64,000 bases of DNA from JAVVHE01 sp032249695 (GCA_032249695.1 JAVVHE010000005.1:62001-126000); one strand, 5' to 3'. Positions 45,154 to 54,227 are shown, counted from the first letter of the stretch. Notes: generated from the letters alone by a model not told the origin. Translations and numbers: made by a program.

Positions 45154-47456
45154 CGGTTCCGCCTCTCCCCTGTGGGGAGGGGTCGCGACAGCTGGCGGCT
45201 CTGCCGCCTCGTCGCAGTCGGGAGAGGGTTCGGGGCGCGGCCGTGCCCTCTTTGAACTTCGCGAAGCCGCTCGCGCGTCTGAGCTGGGCGATTGTTGCCC
45301 CCGAGGGGAGAGCCGGGTTTGCCGCGGCGCTGATGCTGGCCACAGCCCCCGCCCACGCCGCCCGGCCCCAGCCCGAGGCCGCGCGCTGGGCCACCCGCGC
45401 GTCCCACGTCACCATCGCGCGCGACGATTGGGGCATCCCGCACGTCACCGGCCGCACCGACGCCGACTCGATCTTCGGCCTCGTCTATGCGCAGGCCGAG
45501 GACGACTTTCCGCGCATCGAGCGCAACTATGCCGAACAGCTCGGCTGGCTGGCGCGCGCCGATGGCGAGGCGGCGATCTGGTCCGATCTGCGCGCGCGGC
45601 TGTGGCATGACGAGGCGAAGCTGAAGCGTCTTTATGCCGCCGCGCCGCCCAAGCTGCACGGGTGGGCCGAGGCGTGGGCCGACGGGCTCAACTTCTTTCT
45701 GGCGCGCCACCCCGAGCAAAAGCCCCGCTACATCTTGCGCTTCGAGCCCTGGATGGTGCTGGCTTTCACCGAGGGGTCGATCGGCGGCGACATCGAGGAG
45801 ATCGACCTCGCCAAATTGCGCGACTTCTACGGCCAGCCCGGCGATCGCAAGCTCGCGCTCGCCGCGCCGCGCGCAAGCGAGGACCAGGGATCGAACGGCA
45901 TCGCGATCGCACCCAGTCTAACCGCAAACGGCCACGCGCTGCTGCTGATCAACCCGCACACCAGCCACTATTTTCGTTCCGAAGCGCAGATGACGAGCGG
46001 CGAGGGGCTGAACGCCTATGGTGCCAGCACCTGGGGCCAGTTCTTCGTCTATCAGGGCTTCAATGCAAGCGCCGGGTGGATGCACACCACCAGCAGCATC
46101 GTGCGTATCACCCGCTACCGCGAGGCGGTCACGAAGCGCGCCGACGGGTTTTATGCCGCCAGCCCAAGCAGACCGCGCAAGATCGGCGCGCAGACGGTCA
46201 GCATCAGCTTCAAATCGGGCAGCGGCGGCTATGCGTGCCGATCCTTCACGGTCTATCGCACGCGCCACGGCCCGGTCGTCGCGCGCGAGGCCGACGGGCG
46301 CTGGCAGGCGGTCGCGATCATGGATCGCCCGGTCGAGGCGCTGAGGCAATCGTTCGAGCGCACCAAGGCCGCCGACTGGGCGGCGTTCCAGCGCGTCGCC
46401 GAGCTGAAGGCCAACAGTTCCAACAACACGCTGTTCGCGGACGCGAACGGCACGATCGCGTTTAAGCTGCCCGATCATGTGCCGGTGCGCCGCGCGCCCG
46501 GCGAGGTGGCCGACGGCGAGAGCGCGGAGGGCGACTGGACCGGACTGACCGCGCTTTCCGCCATTCCGCAAGCGGTCAACCCGGAGTCGGGTTTTGTCTA
46601 TAATGTGAACGATGCGCCGTGGGACGCGGCGGGGCCGGGCACGATCCGGCGCGATGCGTTTCCCGCCTACATGGACGCGGCCGGGCGCAACGCGCGCAGC
46701 CTGCACGCTCTGACGCTGCTGCCCGGCAGCGCGCCGTGGACGCCCGAGCGGCTGCGCGCTGCGGCGTATGATGCGTTCCAGCCGGGCTTCGCCGCAGCGA
46801 TCCCGCCGCTCATCGCAGCTTGGGATGCCGAGCCCGACGGGCCGCTCAAGGCCAAGCTTGCCGCGCCCATCGCCGCGCTGCGCGGGTGGGATGATCGTTG
46901 GAGCGGGGAGTCGGTGCCGCAGACGCTGGCGATCGAGTGGGGGCGCGGCGTGCAGCGCCGGCTGGGCCGCGCGCGCGACGGGCTGTTCTTCACCCGCGTG
47001 GGCGAGATCGCTCCGCACGACCGCCTGACGATGCTGGAGACCGCGGTCGACCGGCTGAGCGCCGACTTCGGCCGCTGGGACGTGCGGTGGGGCGAGGTCA
47101 ACCGGCTGCAGCGCACCGGGCCCGAGATTGCGGCGCGCTATGACGACACCGCGCCGTCGCAGCCCGTTCCGTTCGCAAGTTCGGCATGGGGCAGCCTCGC
47201 CTCGGCGAAGCCCGCGGGCGGAACGGGCACGAAGCGCTGGTATGTGAACGAGGGCAACAGCTTCGTTGCGGTGGTCGAGTTCGGGCCGCGCGTGAAGGCG
47301 ATGGCGGTGATGACCGGGGGCCAGAGCAGCGATCCGCGATCGCGCCACTTCTTCGACCAGGCGGCTCGGACGGCGGAGGGTGCGCTGCGTCCGGTCTACT
47401 TCCACGCTGACGAACTGGCGGGCCACGTGGAGCGGATCTACCGGCCCGGGGCGTGA
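45150..47456 (+). CDS. Penicillin acylase-family (Ntn-hydrolase) protein
   Basis: About 737-768 residues, the full length of the family, expected to be secreted and self-cleaved into two chains. After a hydrophobic signal region (RAGFAAALMLATAPAHA) come VTIARDDWGIPHVTGRTDADSIFGLVYAQAEDDFPRIE, RYILRFEPWMVLAFTEG and the autocleavage site EDQGSNGIAIAP, whose Ser is the predicted nucleophile, then LLINPHTSH, SNNTLFADANGTIAFK and FVYNVNDAPWD. Frame opens at GTG 45150 (GTGA with hpnJ), but the first 30 codons lie in a palindromic repeat; GTG 45243 is the more natural start. It stands between hpnJ and hpnK. Substrate unknown; possibly an acylated lipid or lactone (inference). Confidence 0.88.
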   Translation: MTVPPLPCGEGSRQLAALPPRRSRERVRGAAVPSLNFAKPLARLSWAIVAPEGRAGFAAALMLATAPAHAARPQPEAARWATRASHVTIARDDWGIPHVTGRTDADSIFGLVYAQAEDDFPRIERNYAEQLGWLARADGEAAIWSDLRARLWHDEAKLKRLYAAAPPKLHGWAEAWADGLNFFLARHPEQKPRYILRFEPWMVLAFTEGSIGGDIEEIDLAKLRDFYGQPGDRKLALAAPRASEDQGSNGIAIAPSLTANGHALLLINPHTSHYFRSEAQMTSGEGLNAYGASTWGQFFVYQGFNASAGWMHTTSSIVRITRYREAVTKRADGFYAASPSRPRKIGAQTVSISFKSGSGGYACRSFTVYRTRHGPVVAREADGRWQAVAIMDRPVEALRQSFERTKAADWAAFQRVAELKANSSNNTLFADANGTIAFKLPDHVPVRRAPGEVADGESAEGDWTGLTALSAIPQAVNPESGFVYNVNDAPWDAAGPGTIRRDAFPAYMDAAGRNARSLHALTLLPGSAPWTPERLRAAAYDAFQPGFAAAIPPLIAAWDAEPDGPLKAKLAAPIAALRGWDDRWSGESVPQTLAIEWGRGVQRRLGRARDGLFFTRVGEIAPHDRLTMLETAVDRLSADFGRWDVRWGEVNRLQRTGPEIAARYDDTAPSQPVPFASSAWGSLASAKPAGGTGTKRWYVNEGNSFVAVVEFGPRVKAMAVMTGGQSSDPRSRHFFDQAARTAEGALRPVYFHADELAGHVERIYRPGA
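45162..45227. repeat. Nested palindromic intergenic repeat at the hpnJ/acylase junction
   Basis: Outer arms CCTCTCCC (45162-45169) and GGGAGAGG (45220-45227) enclose a CCCC-TGT-GGGG hairpin and a GGCGGC-TCT-GCCGCC hairpin (45194-45208). Mosaic palindromes of this composition are common as dispersed intergenic repeats in alphaproteobacteria. The acylase reading frame runs through it by chance. Confidence 0.65.
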
Positions 47457-47471
47457 GGCGGGCGCGCAGCG

Positions 47472-48305
47472 ATGGATGACGGTGCGCGCACCCGCCTCAT
47501 CGTCACCGCCGACGACTTCGGCATTTCCCGGCAGGCCAACGCCGCCATCGAGCGCGCGCACCGCGACGGGATCCTGACGGCAGCCAGCCTGATGGTCGCC
47601 GCGCCTGCTGCGGCCGAAGCGGTCGAGATCGCGCGGCGCAATCCACGGCTCGGCGTCGGTCTGCATCTGGTGCTGGTCGATGGCGCACCCGCGCTGCCGC
47701 CGGCGAACGTCCCCGATCTGGCCGGAGCCGACGGCCGCTTCCGGCCCAACATGGCGTTGCAGGGCGCGCGCTTCCTGCTGCCGCATGTGCGCCGCCAGCT
47801 CGCGGCCGAGATCACCGCGCAGTTCGAAGCGTTCGCAGCGACCGACCTGCGCCTCGATCACGTGAACGCGCACAAGCATTTCCACGTGCATCCGGTCATC
47901 GCCGGGCTGATCCTCCGCATCGGCCCGCGCTTTGGAATGCGCGCGGTGCGGGCGCCGATCGAGCCGCCCGAGCCACTCGCCGCGATCGAGCCCGCGCCCA
48001 CGCCGCTCTCCGCGCGGCTCGCCACCGCCTACGCCCGCCGCCTGCGCGCGCGGCTGCGCGCCGCTGGGCTGGCGGTCCCCGATGCGGTGTTCGGCCTGCG
48101 CTGGACGGGCCACATGACGCTCGCGCGGGTGCAGGCGCTGCTCGATCGCCTGCCGTCCGGCCTCATTGAACTCTACGCGCATCCCGCGACCGGCCCGTTT
48201 CCCGGCCTGATGGCGGGAGCGGACGCGCAGGGCGAGCTCGAGGCGCTGCTCCACGCGCGTCCGCCGGGCGACGTTCAGCTGACGACGTTTAGCCGATGCG
48301 CCTGA
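47472..48305 (+). CDS. hpnK: Hopanoid deacetylase HpnK (YdjC/ChbG-like)
   Basis: A 277-residue YdjC-like carbohydrate deacetylase. LIVTADDFGISRQANAAI holds the metal Asp pair; LDHVNAHKHFHVHPVI supplies the His ligands; the C-terminal LIELYAHPATG is also typical. HpnK is known to remove the acetyl group from N-acetylglucosaminyl bacteriohopanetetrol before HpnJ acts, so this gene completes the step between HpnI and HpnJ. Start ATG 47472 is 15 bp after the acylase stop; it overlaps hpnL by 10 bp. Confidence 0.92.
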   Translation: MDDGARTRLIVTADDFGISRQANAAIERAHRDGILTAASLMVAAPAAAEAVEIARRNPRLGVGLHLVLVDGAPALPPANVPDLAGADGRFRPNMALQGARFLLPHVRRQLAAEITAQFEAFAATDLRLDHVNAHKHFHVHPVIAGLILRIGPRFGMRAVRAPIEPPEPLAAIEPAPTPLSARLATAYARRLRARLRAAGLAVPDAVFGLRWTGHMTLARVQALLDRLPSGLIELYAHPATGPFPGLMAGADAQGELEALLHARPPGDVQLTTFSRCA

Positions 48306-49315
48306 CGGGCCTGCTGCTGACCGTCGCTGGGCTGGCGCTCGCTGCGTGGCTGGTCGCGAGCTTCGATACGCGCGCGGTGTTCGGGGCGGTCGAAGCGATC
48401 GGCGCGGGCGGCTTTGCGCTGTTCGTCGCCGTGCAGTGCGCGATCCTCGGCCTGCTGGGCGCGGCGCAGTGGGCGGTGCTTGGCCGCCCGCTCGCTTCGC
48501 TGCCGCAGGCCGCGTGGGCGCGCGCGGCGCGCGAGGGCGCGGGCGACGTGCTGCCCTTCACGCAGGTCGGCGGGATCGTGATCGGCGCGCGCGTGCTGGG
48601 GCGGAGCGGCGGATCGCCGCCTGCGACCTACGCCGCGATGATGGCGGACCAGACCGCCGAGCTTGCGGCGCAGGCGCTGTTCACGCTGCTGGGGGTGGGC
48701 GGGCTGGCCGTGCTGCTCGCGGGCGGGGCGGCGCCGTGGCGGCTGATCGCGGCGGGGCTGGGCGCTTCGGTTGGGATCATGGCGGCCTTCGTGCTCGCAC
48801 AGCGGCCGATGCTCGCCGCCGCCGAGGGGCTGGCGCGGCGGCTGCTGCCGGGGTCGGAGGCGAATGTCGCTGCAATGCGCGAGCACCTCACCCAAATCTA
48901 CACGCGCCGCGGCCGCCTCGCGCTGAGCTTCGCGCTGCATCTGGCGGCGTGGGCCGCGTCCGCTGCGGCGTCGTGGCTGGCGCTGCGGCTGATGGGCGTC
49001 GGCGTCGATGTCGGGCCGGTGCTGGTCATTGAGAGCCTGATCTTCGCGCTGCGCTCGGCAGCGTTCTTCGTGCCCTCGGGCCTCGGCGTGCAGGAGGGCG
49101 CCTATGCGCTGCTCGGGCCGCTGCTCGGGCTCGATCCAGCGCTCGCGCTGGCGCTCAGCCTCGTCAAGCGTGCGCGCGACTACGCGGTGGGGGTGCCGAT
49201 GCTGCTGATCTGGCAGGCGGCGGAGGGGCGGCGCCTGTTCCGTCGCAAGACCGTCGCCAGCGGCATGACAACTGTGTTAGACGGCCCCGAACCGAAAGGG
49301 ACTATTCAGCCATGA
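48296..49315 (+). CDS. hpnL: Hopanoid-associated membrane protein HpnL
   Basis: A 339-residue polytopic membrane protein of the lysylphosphatidylglycerol synthase TM/flippase-like (UPF0104-like) superfamily, with about eight helices: MRLTGLLLTVAGLALAAWLV, GFALFVAVQCAILGLLGAAQW, MMADQTAELAAQALFTLLGV, LIAAGLGASVGIMAAFVLA, LALSFALHLAAWAASAAASW, LIFALRSAAFFVPSGLGVQEG, and others. The last of these, PSGLGVQEGAYALLG, is the family hallmark. Its gene overlaps hpnK and the next gene by 10 and 4 bp. HpnL is thought to move hopanoids or precursors across the inner membrane; that role is less firm than for hpnI-K. Confidence 0.88.
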   Translation: MRLTGLLLTVAGLALAAWLVASFDTRAVFGAVEAIGAGGFALFVAVQCAILGLLGAAQWAVLGRPLASLPQAAWARAAREGAGDVLPFTQVGGIVIGARVLGRSGGSPPATYAAMMADQTAELAAQALFTLLGVGGLAVLLAGGAAPWRLIAAGLGASVGIMAAFVLAQRPMLAAAEGLARRLLPGSEANVAAMREHLTQIYTRRGRLALSFALHLAAWAASAAASWLALRLMGVGVDVGPVLVIESLIFALRSAAFFVPSGLGVQEGAYALLGPLLGLDPALALALSLVKRARDYAVGVPMLLIWQAAEGRRLFRRKTVASGMTTVLDGPEPKGTIQP

Positions 49316-49965
49316 CCCGTGCCGCGATCGTTGCCGCCCTCATGCTCGCTGCGCTGCCGACCGCAGCGCAGTCGGTGCCCGGCATCGCCGACGATCGCCG
49401 GATGGCAGCCGCCCCCTATTACGAACTCGCCGCCTGCGCGGTGAAGCAGAGCCGCCGCTCGGCCGAAGCGGTGCTGGGCGAGGCGGTGGGCAGCCCGCAG
49501 GAAAAGCGCCGCATCGACGCGCTGTTCAACGATTTCGGCTGCAAGGAAGTCTCGAACTACCCGGACGCGAGCGTCAACCAGAAGGCGATCGCGGTCTATA
49601 ACCGCCGCGCGTTCATCGCCGAGGCGCTGCTCGCCTCGCGTTATCCCGATTTCGCCACCACCCCGGCGCCAGCGAGCGTGGCGAGCATGCCCGCCGCGTC
49701 CACCAACGCGCGCGAGAGCGGGCAGGTCATCATGCGGCTGAGCGCGTGCCTCGCCAAGCGCGACTGGGCGGGCGTCACCGGCCTGCTCGCTGCGCCCTAT
49801 GGCACCGATGCCGAGGGCAAGAAGATCGCGGCGCTGCGCCCCTCGATCACCGCGTGCATGCCCGATCAGGCCACGAGCATCCACCCGCTGTTCCTGCGCG
49901 GTGCGCTCGCCGAAACGGTGCTGACCGCGCTCAAGGGCGCGCCGCAGCAATCGGCGATGCGCTGA
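49312..49965 (+). CDS. Secreted protein with two cysteine-bounded repeat units
   Basis: A 217-residue protein with a signal peptide (MTRAAIVAALMLAALPTAAQ). Its mature part contains two similar units: Cys-36 or 37 residues-Cys at about residues 43-78 and 147-183, aligned as CxxK, hydrophobic core, EKRRIDAL/EGKKIAAL and Cys, each followed by an R-A-E-LL helix (AFIAEALLAS and ALAETVLTAL). An Ala/Ser/Pro-rich linker separates them. I do not recognise the family. The gene overlaps hpnL by 4 bp (ATGA), so it is probably the last gene of the hpn string. Confidence 0.75.
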   Translation: MTRAAIVAALMLAALPTAAQSVPGIADDRRMAAAPYYELAACAVKQSRRSAEAVLGEAVGSPQEKRRIDALFNDFGCKEVSNYPDASVNQKAIAVYNRRAFIAEALLASRYPDFATTPAPASVASMPAASTNARESGQVIMRLSACLAKRDWAGVTGLLAAPYGTDAEGKKIAALRPSITACMPDQATSIHPLFLRGALAETVLTALKGAPQQSAMR

Positions 49966-50011
49966 CGCTCCGCGGGTAGGCAGTCGGGCGGGCGGGCGCT
50001 AGAAGGCGGCC

Positions 50012-52036
50012 ATGCCGAAGCTGACCGTGGACGGGATCGAAGTGGAGGTGCCCGCGGGTGCCACCGTGCTCCAGGCTTGCGAGGCCGCGGGCAGGGAGAT
50101 CCCGCGCTTCTGCTATCACGAGCGTTTGTCGATCGCGGGCAACTGCCGCATGTGCCTGGTTGAGCAGGAAAAGGCGCCCAAGCCGATCGCCAGCTGCGCG
50201 ATGCCTGCGGCGGACAACATGGTCATCCGCACCGACACGCCCAAGGTGAAGCGTGCGCGCGAGGGGGTGATGGAGTTCCTGCTCATCAATCACCCGCTCG
50301 ATTGCCCGATCTGCGACCAGGGCGGCGAGTGCGATCTGCAGGATCAGGCGCTCGCATACGGCCGCGGCTTCACGCGCTTCCATGAGAACAAGCGTGCAGT
50401 CACCGAGAAGTATATGGGCCCGCTCATCAAGACCGTGATGACGCGCTGCATCCACTGCACGCGCTGCGTGCGCTTCGCCGAGGAAGTGGCCGGGGTTGAG
50501 GAGATCGGCGCGCTCTATCGCGGCGAGAACATGCAGATCACCAGCTACCTGGAAAAAGCGGTCACCTCCGAGGTCAGCGGCAACGTGATCGACCTGTGCC
50601 CGGTCGGTGCGCTCACCTCCAAGCCCTACGCTTTCACCGCGCGGCCATGGGAGCTGACGCGGACCGAGAGCGTCGACGTGATGGACGCGGTTGGATCGAA
50701 CATCGTCATCGGATCGCGCGGCAGCCAGGTGATGCGCGTGACGCCGCTGCTGAACGACGACGTCAACGAGGAGTGGCTTTCCGACAAGGGACGCTACGCG
50801 GTCGACGGCCTCCAGAAGCGCCGCCTCGACAGGCCCTATGTGCGCGAGGACGGCCGTCTCGTGCCGGCAAGCTGGGCCTATGCGTTCGCCGCAGTGCGGC
50901 GCGGCCTGGATGGACTGCGCGGCGACGAGATCGGTGCCGTCGCCGGCGACCTTGCAGCCGTCGAGGAGATGGTGGCGCTGAAGGACCTGCTCGCGGCGCT
51001 GGGCAGCCACGAGCATGAGGCGCGTGTCGACGGCACGCTCATCGACCCGGCGTCGGGCCGTTCGGGCTATCTGTTCAACACGACTCTTTCCGGGCTGGAG
51101 ACTGCGGACGTTGTGCTGTTGATCGGCACCAACCCGCGCTGGGAGGCGCCGCTTGTCAACACGCGCATCCGCAAGGCGGTCCGCAAGCGCGCCACCAGGG
51201 TGTTCGGCGTCGGCGAACCGATCGACCTCACCTACCCGGTCGAATGGCTGGGGAACGATCTCGGCCTTCTTGCGAAGCTGCCCGAAGCCGCCGCGCAGGC
51301 GCTGGGCCAGGCGCAGCGCCCCGCCATCATCGTCGGCACCGGCGCGCTGCGGGCTTGGCCCGGCACGCTCGCGGCGGCGGCTGCGCTTGCGCCCGCGCGC
51401 GAGGGCTGGGCGAGCGTCAACGTGCTGCAGACCGCCGCGGCGCGCGTCGGAGCGCTCGACATCGGCTTCGTGCGTACGGGCGGCATCGGGCGGATGCTCG
51501 ACGATCTGCGATCGGGCGCGCTGAAGGCGGTGTTCAACCTCGGCGCCGACGAACTTCCGACCGATCCGTTCCAGCGGCCCTTCACCGTCTATATCGGTAC
51601 GCACGGCGACGCGGGCGTGACCCGCGCCGACGTGATCCTGCCCGCCGCCGCCTACACCGAGAAGAACGGCACCTACGTCAACGTGGAAGGCCGCGTGCAG
51701 CGTGGCTGGCGGGCGGTGCAGCCGCCGGGCGACGCGCGTGAGGACTGGACGATCCTTCGCGCGCTCTCCGACGTGCTCGGTGCGACGCTGCCCTATGACG
51801 AGCTCGCGCAGCTCCGCGAGCGGATCGCGCGCGAATGGCCCGTCCTCGCCAACGAGGGCCTGCCGCCCGCGCAGCCGCTGCCAGAGTTCGCGGCGCCCGG
51901 AGCCGCTCCCGCGGGCCCGATCGCGCTGCCGATCGCCAACTATTACAGCACCAATCCCATCGCGCGCGCCAGCGACACGATGCGACAGTGCCGCGAGGAG
52001 ATCCTGGGCGAGGGCGTCAGGCTGGCTGCCGAGTAG
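50012..52036 (+). CDS. nuoG: NADH-quinone oxidoreductase subunit G
   Basis: The 674-residue iron-sulfur subunit of respiratory complex I, length normal for alphaproteobacteria. N-terminal 2Fe-2S domain CYHERLSIAGNCRMCLVE; the His-cys 4Fe-4S stretch NHPLDCPICDQGGECDLQDQ; CIHCTRCVRFAEEV and VIDLCPVGALTSKP for further clusters; then a molybdopterin-oxidoreductase-like region with DVMDAVGSNIVIGSR and a C-terminal part (RADVILPAAAYTEKNGTYVNVEGRVQ). The start is ATG 50012. nuoF and earlier subunits do not precede it here, where the hpn genes end 47 bp upstream. Its last 20 bp overlap the convergent kinase gene. Confidence 0.97.
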   Translation: MPKLTVDGIEVEVPAGATVLQACEAAGREIPRFCYHERLSIAGNCRMCLVEQEKAPKPIASCAMPAADNMVIRTDTPKVKRAREGVMEFLLINHPLDCPICDQGGECDLQDQALAYGRGFTRFHENKRAVTEKYMGPLIKTVMTRCIHCTRCVRFAEEVAGVEEIGALYRGENMQITSYLEKAVTSEVSGNVIDLCPVGALTSKPYAFTARPWELTRTESVDVMDAVGSNIVIGSRGSQVMRVTPLLNDDVNEEWLSDKGRYAVDGLQKRRLDRPYVREDGRLVPASWAYAFAAVRRGLDGLRGDEIGAVAGDLAAVEEMVALKDLLAALGSHEHEARVDGTLIDPASGRSGYLFNTTLSGLETADVVLLIGTNPRWEAPLVNTRIRKAVRKRATRVFGVGEPIDLTYPVEWLGNDLGLLAKLPEAAAQALGQAQRPAIIVGTGALRAWPGTLAAAAALAPAREGWASVNVLQTAAARVGALDIGFVRTGGIGRMLDDLRSGALKAVFNLGADELPTDPFQRPFTVYIGTHGDAGVTRADVILPAAAYTEKNGTYVNVEGRVQRGWRAVQPPGDAREDWTILRALSDVLGATLPYDELAQLRERIAREWPVLANEGLPPAQPLPEFAAPGAAPAGPIALPIANYYSTNPIARASDTMRQCREEILGEGVRLAAE

Positions 52037-54227
52037 CGGCGCGGAGCATGTCGGCGACGACGCGCGCCACCGCCGCGCCGCTGACCGGCTTCACCATCCA
52101 GCGGATGTTCTGCGGCGCGCCCGGCACCGCTCCGACCTCGTAGCCCGAACAGAACAGTACGCGCGCGCCGCGCCCGGACAGTTCGTGCGCCAGCGCGAGC
52201 GAGGTGTCGCCGCCCAGGCTGATGTCGAGCACCGCGGCGTCGATCCGCCCCGCCTGCCGTGCGGCGTGGGCCGCAGCATCGGCCGAAGACAGCGGTCCCA
52301 GCACCTGAAAGCCGTGGCCCGCCAGCGCCGCCTCGATCTCCAGCGCGATCAGCGGCTCGTCCTCGGCAACCAGCACGATGGGCGCGTCGGCGCGTGGCCT
52401 GACCAGATTCTCGCGGCCGGCGGGCGCATCGACTGGCGGCAGGTCCATCGTGAAGCGCAGACCCTGCGGCCGCCACGTGCTGTCCCACGATCCGCCCAGC
52501 TGGCGCCGGATCGTCTGATCGAGCAGCTTCATCCCGAAGCCGCGGCGCTCCGGTGGCGGCGGTTCGGCCCACGGCGCATCCTCGCGCCACTCGAAGCTCA
52601 GCTCTCCGCCGGCTGCAGCGCGCCACGCAACGCTGAGGCGGCCGCCCTCCCGGCTCAACGCGCCATATTTGGCCGCGTTTGTCGCAAGCTCGTGGAGGAT
52701 GAGCCCCATCGACTGCGCGATCGAGGCGTTCAGCTGGTAGCGCGGCCCGCTGACCGTGAACGCTGGGCCGCCCGGAACGGTGAACGGCGCCAGCTCCTCG
52801 CAGATCAGCCGCTCCAGATCGACTCCCCGCCAGCGATCCTCGGCGAGCAGGCTGTGTGCGCGCGCGATCGCCGAAACACGTCCGGTCACCGCCTCCTTGA
52901 ACGCCTTCGGCTCGTCCGCGCGGGTGAGCATCACGACCGCCTGCGCCACGGCGAGCGCATTCTTGGCGCGGTGATCGACCTCGCGCATCAGCAGGCGCTG
53001 CCGCTCCTCGGCAATTTTCCGCTCGGTGATTTCCTGGACGACATAGGCAAGGCGCGGGCGCCCTCGCTCATCGCAGCCAAGCGGCTTGTGCGTGCCCAGC
53101 CACCATTGCTCGCCGTCGCCCGAGCGGTGGAATTCGAACTCCTGCGTCACCGTCGTGCCGCGCGCGAGCACGTCGAGCAGGCGAGTCCGCGCGCGCAGCG
53201 TCTCGTCAGGGGTGTAGTTGCAGTCGCGAGTGGTCACCGGCCTGTCGTCGTGCGGCACGCGCAGGAACTGGCTGGTGTTCGCGTTGCGCTCAACGAACTC
53301 GAAGCCGTCGTCGGTCATCGCGATGACGCCGACCATCAGCCCCGCTGCCTCGAACACGCCGTTCAGGATCGCCTGACGTTCGGCTGCCACCTGCTCGGCG
53401 CGGCGCAGATCGGTCACGTCGACCACATAGCCGAAATTGTGGGTGAGGCGTCCGGCGGCGTCCGTGATGATCGCGGACGTGTGGCGGATGTGCCGGGTCT
53501 CGCCGTCGGGGCGCCGAATCCGGTAATGGACGGTGTAGCCCTCGCCGCGCGCGAGGCCGCGCACGATCGCCTCGCGCAGAATGTGCTGATCCTCGGGCAC
53601 GATGAATTTCCAGATCGTATCGAGCGAGTGCGGCGCCTGTTCCGGCTCCGCACCGAAGATCGCGCACATCGCATCGTCCCAGCGCACCACGTCGCGCTGC
53701 ACGTCGCGCTCGAAGCTGCCGAGCCGCCCGGCGCGCATCGCGAAGGTCAGGCGCTCGAGATAGGCGCGGTTCTCGCGCGCAAGGCGGCGCTCCTCGGTCA
53801 CATCCTGCAGCGTGCCGACACAACGGACCGCGCGGGTGCCCTCGAATTGTAGTCGGCCGAAGGCGGACAGCCAGCGCTCTTCCCGGGTGCGGCCGTGGCG
53901 GATGCGATATTCCGCAGGGATCGGAGCCTCGTCGTGCCGTTCGACCGCTTCGGCGTGCAGCGCGCGAACGCGCGGCAGGTCTTCGGGATGGACCAGCGCC
54001 GCCACGTCTTCGTGGTCGATCGGCCCTTCCATCGGCAGGCCGTAGAGCGACCGGCAGATACGGCAGTACAGGATCTCGCGCGTGGCGATATTCCAGTCCC
54101 ACACGCCGATATTCGCGGCTTCCATCGCCAGCTGCACGCGCGCCAGCGTTTCGCGCAGCGGCTCCAGCTTGGGAGCGGGTGGGCCGAACGGGGAGTCGAC
54201 TGCAACATGATACGCGCCAGCAAACAT
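52017..54227 (-). CDS. HWE-family hybrid histidine kinase with PAS domains
   Basis: A soluble sensor kinase of about 736 residues. PAS domains lie at about 25-145 (IGVWDWNIATREILYCRI), 155-275 (AGRLGSFERDVQRDVVRWDDAM) and 285-420 (LMVGVIAMTDDGFEFVERN), then the HWE H-box MREVDHRAKNALAVAQAVV, the N-box HELATNAAKYGALSREGG, the WRED motif and GFGMKLLDQTI. A C-terminal receiver domain starts VLVAEDEPLIALEIEAAL with the phospho-Asp in AAVLDISLGG. Start ATG 54227; TTG 54332 is possible. HWE kinases are typical of alphaproteobacteria and often sense light or stress through PAS; no LOV Cys motif is obvious. The gene lies antisense inside the nuoG-nuoH junction. Confidence 0.88.
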   Translation of the reverse strand: MFAGAYHVAVDSPFGPPAPKLEPLRETLARVQLAMEAANIGVWDWNIATREILYCRICRSLYGLPMEGPIDHEDVAALVHPEDLPRVRALHAEAVERHDEAPIPAEYRIRHGRTREERWLSAFGRLQFEGTRAVRCVGTLQDVTEERRLARENRAYLERLTFAMRAGRLGSFERDVQRDVVRWDDAMCAIFGAEPEQAPHSLDTIWKFIVPEDQHILREAIVRGLARGEGYTVHYRIRRPDGETRHIRHTSAIITDAAGRLTHNFGYVVDVTDLRRAEQVAAERQAILNGVFEAAGLMVGVIAMTDDGFEFVERNANTSQFLRVPHDDRPVTTRDCNYTPDETLRARTRLLDVLARGTTVTQEFEFHRSGDGEQWWLGTHKPLGCDERGRPRLAYVVQEITERKIAEERQRLLMREVDHRAKNALAVAQAVVMLTRADEPKAFKEAVTGRVSAIARAHSLLAEDRWRGVDLERLICEELAPFTVPGGPAFTVSGPRYQLNASIAQSMGLILHELATNAAKYGALSREGGRLSVAWRAAAGGELSFEWREDAPWAEPPPPERRGFGMKLLDQTIRRQLGGSWDSTWRPQGLRFTMDLPPVDAPAGRENLVRPRADAPIVLVAEDEPLIALEIEAALAGHGFQVLGPLSSADAAAHAARQAGRIDAAVLDISLGGDTSLALAHELSGRGARVLFCSGYEVGAVPGAPQNIRWMVKPVSGAAVARVVADMLRAATRQPA

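Noticed and set aside
45918..48254. 778-codon minus-strand frame opposite the acylase and hpnK
   Set aside because: Arg/His-rich, no domain, spans two unrelated genes with clear motifs on the plus strand.
51702..53852. 716-codon plus-strand frame across nuoG end and the kinase
   Set aside because: Antisense shadow of the HWE kinase; the sense protein has complete PAS, HWE and receiver motifs.
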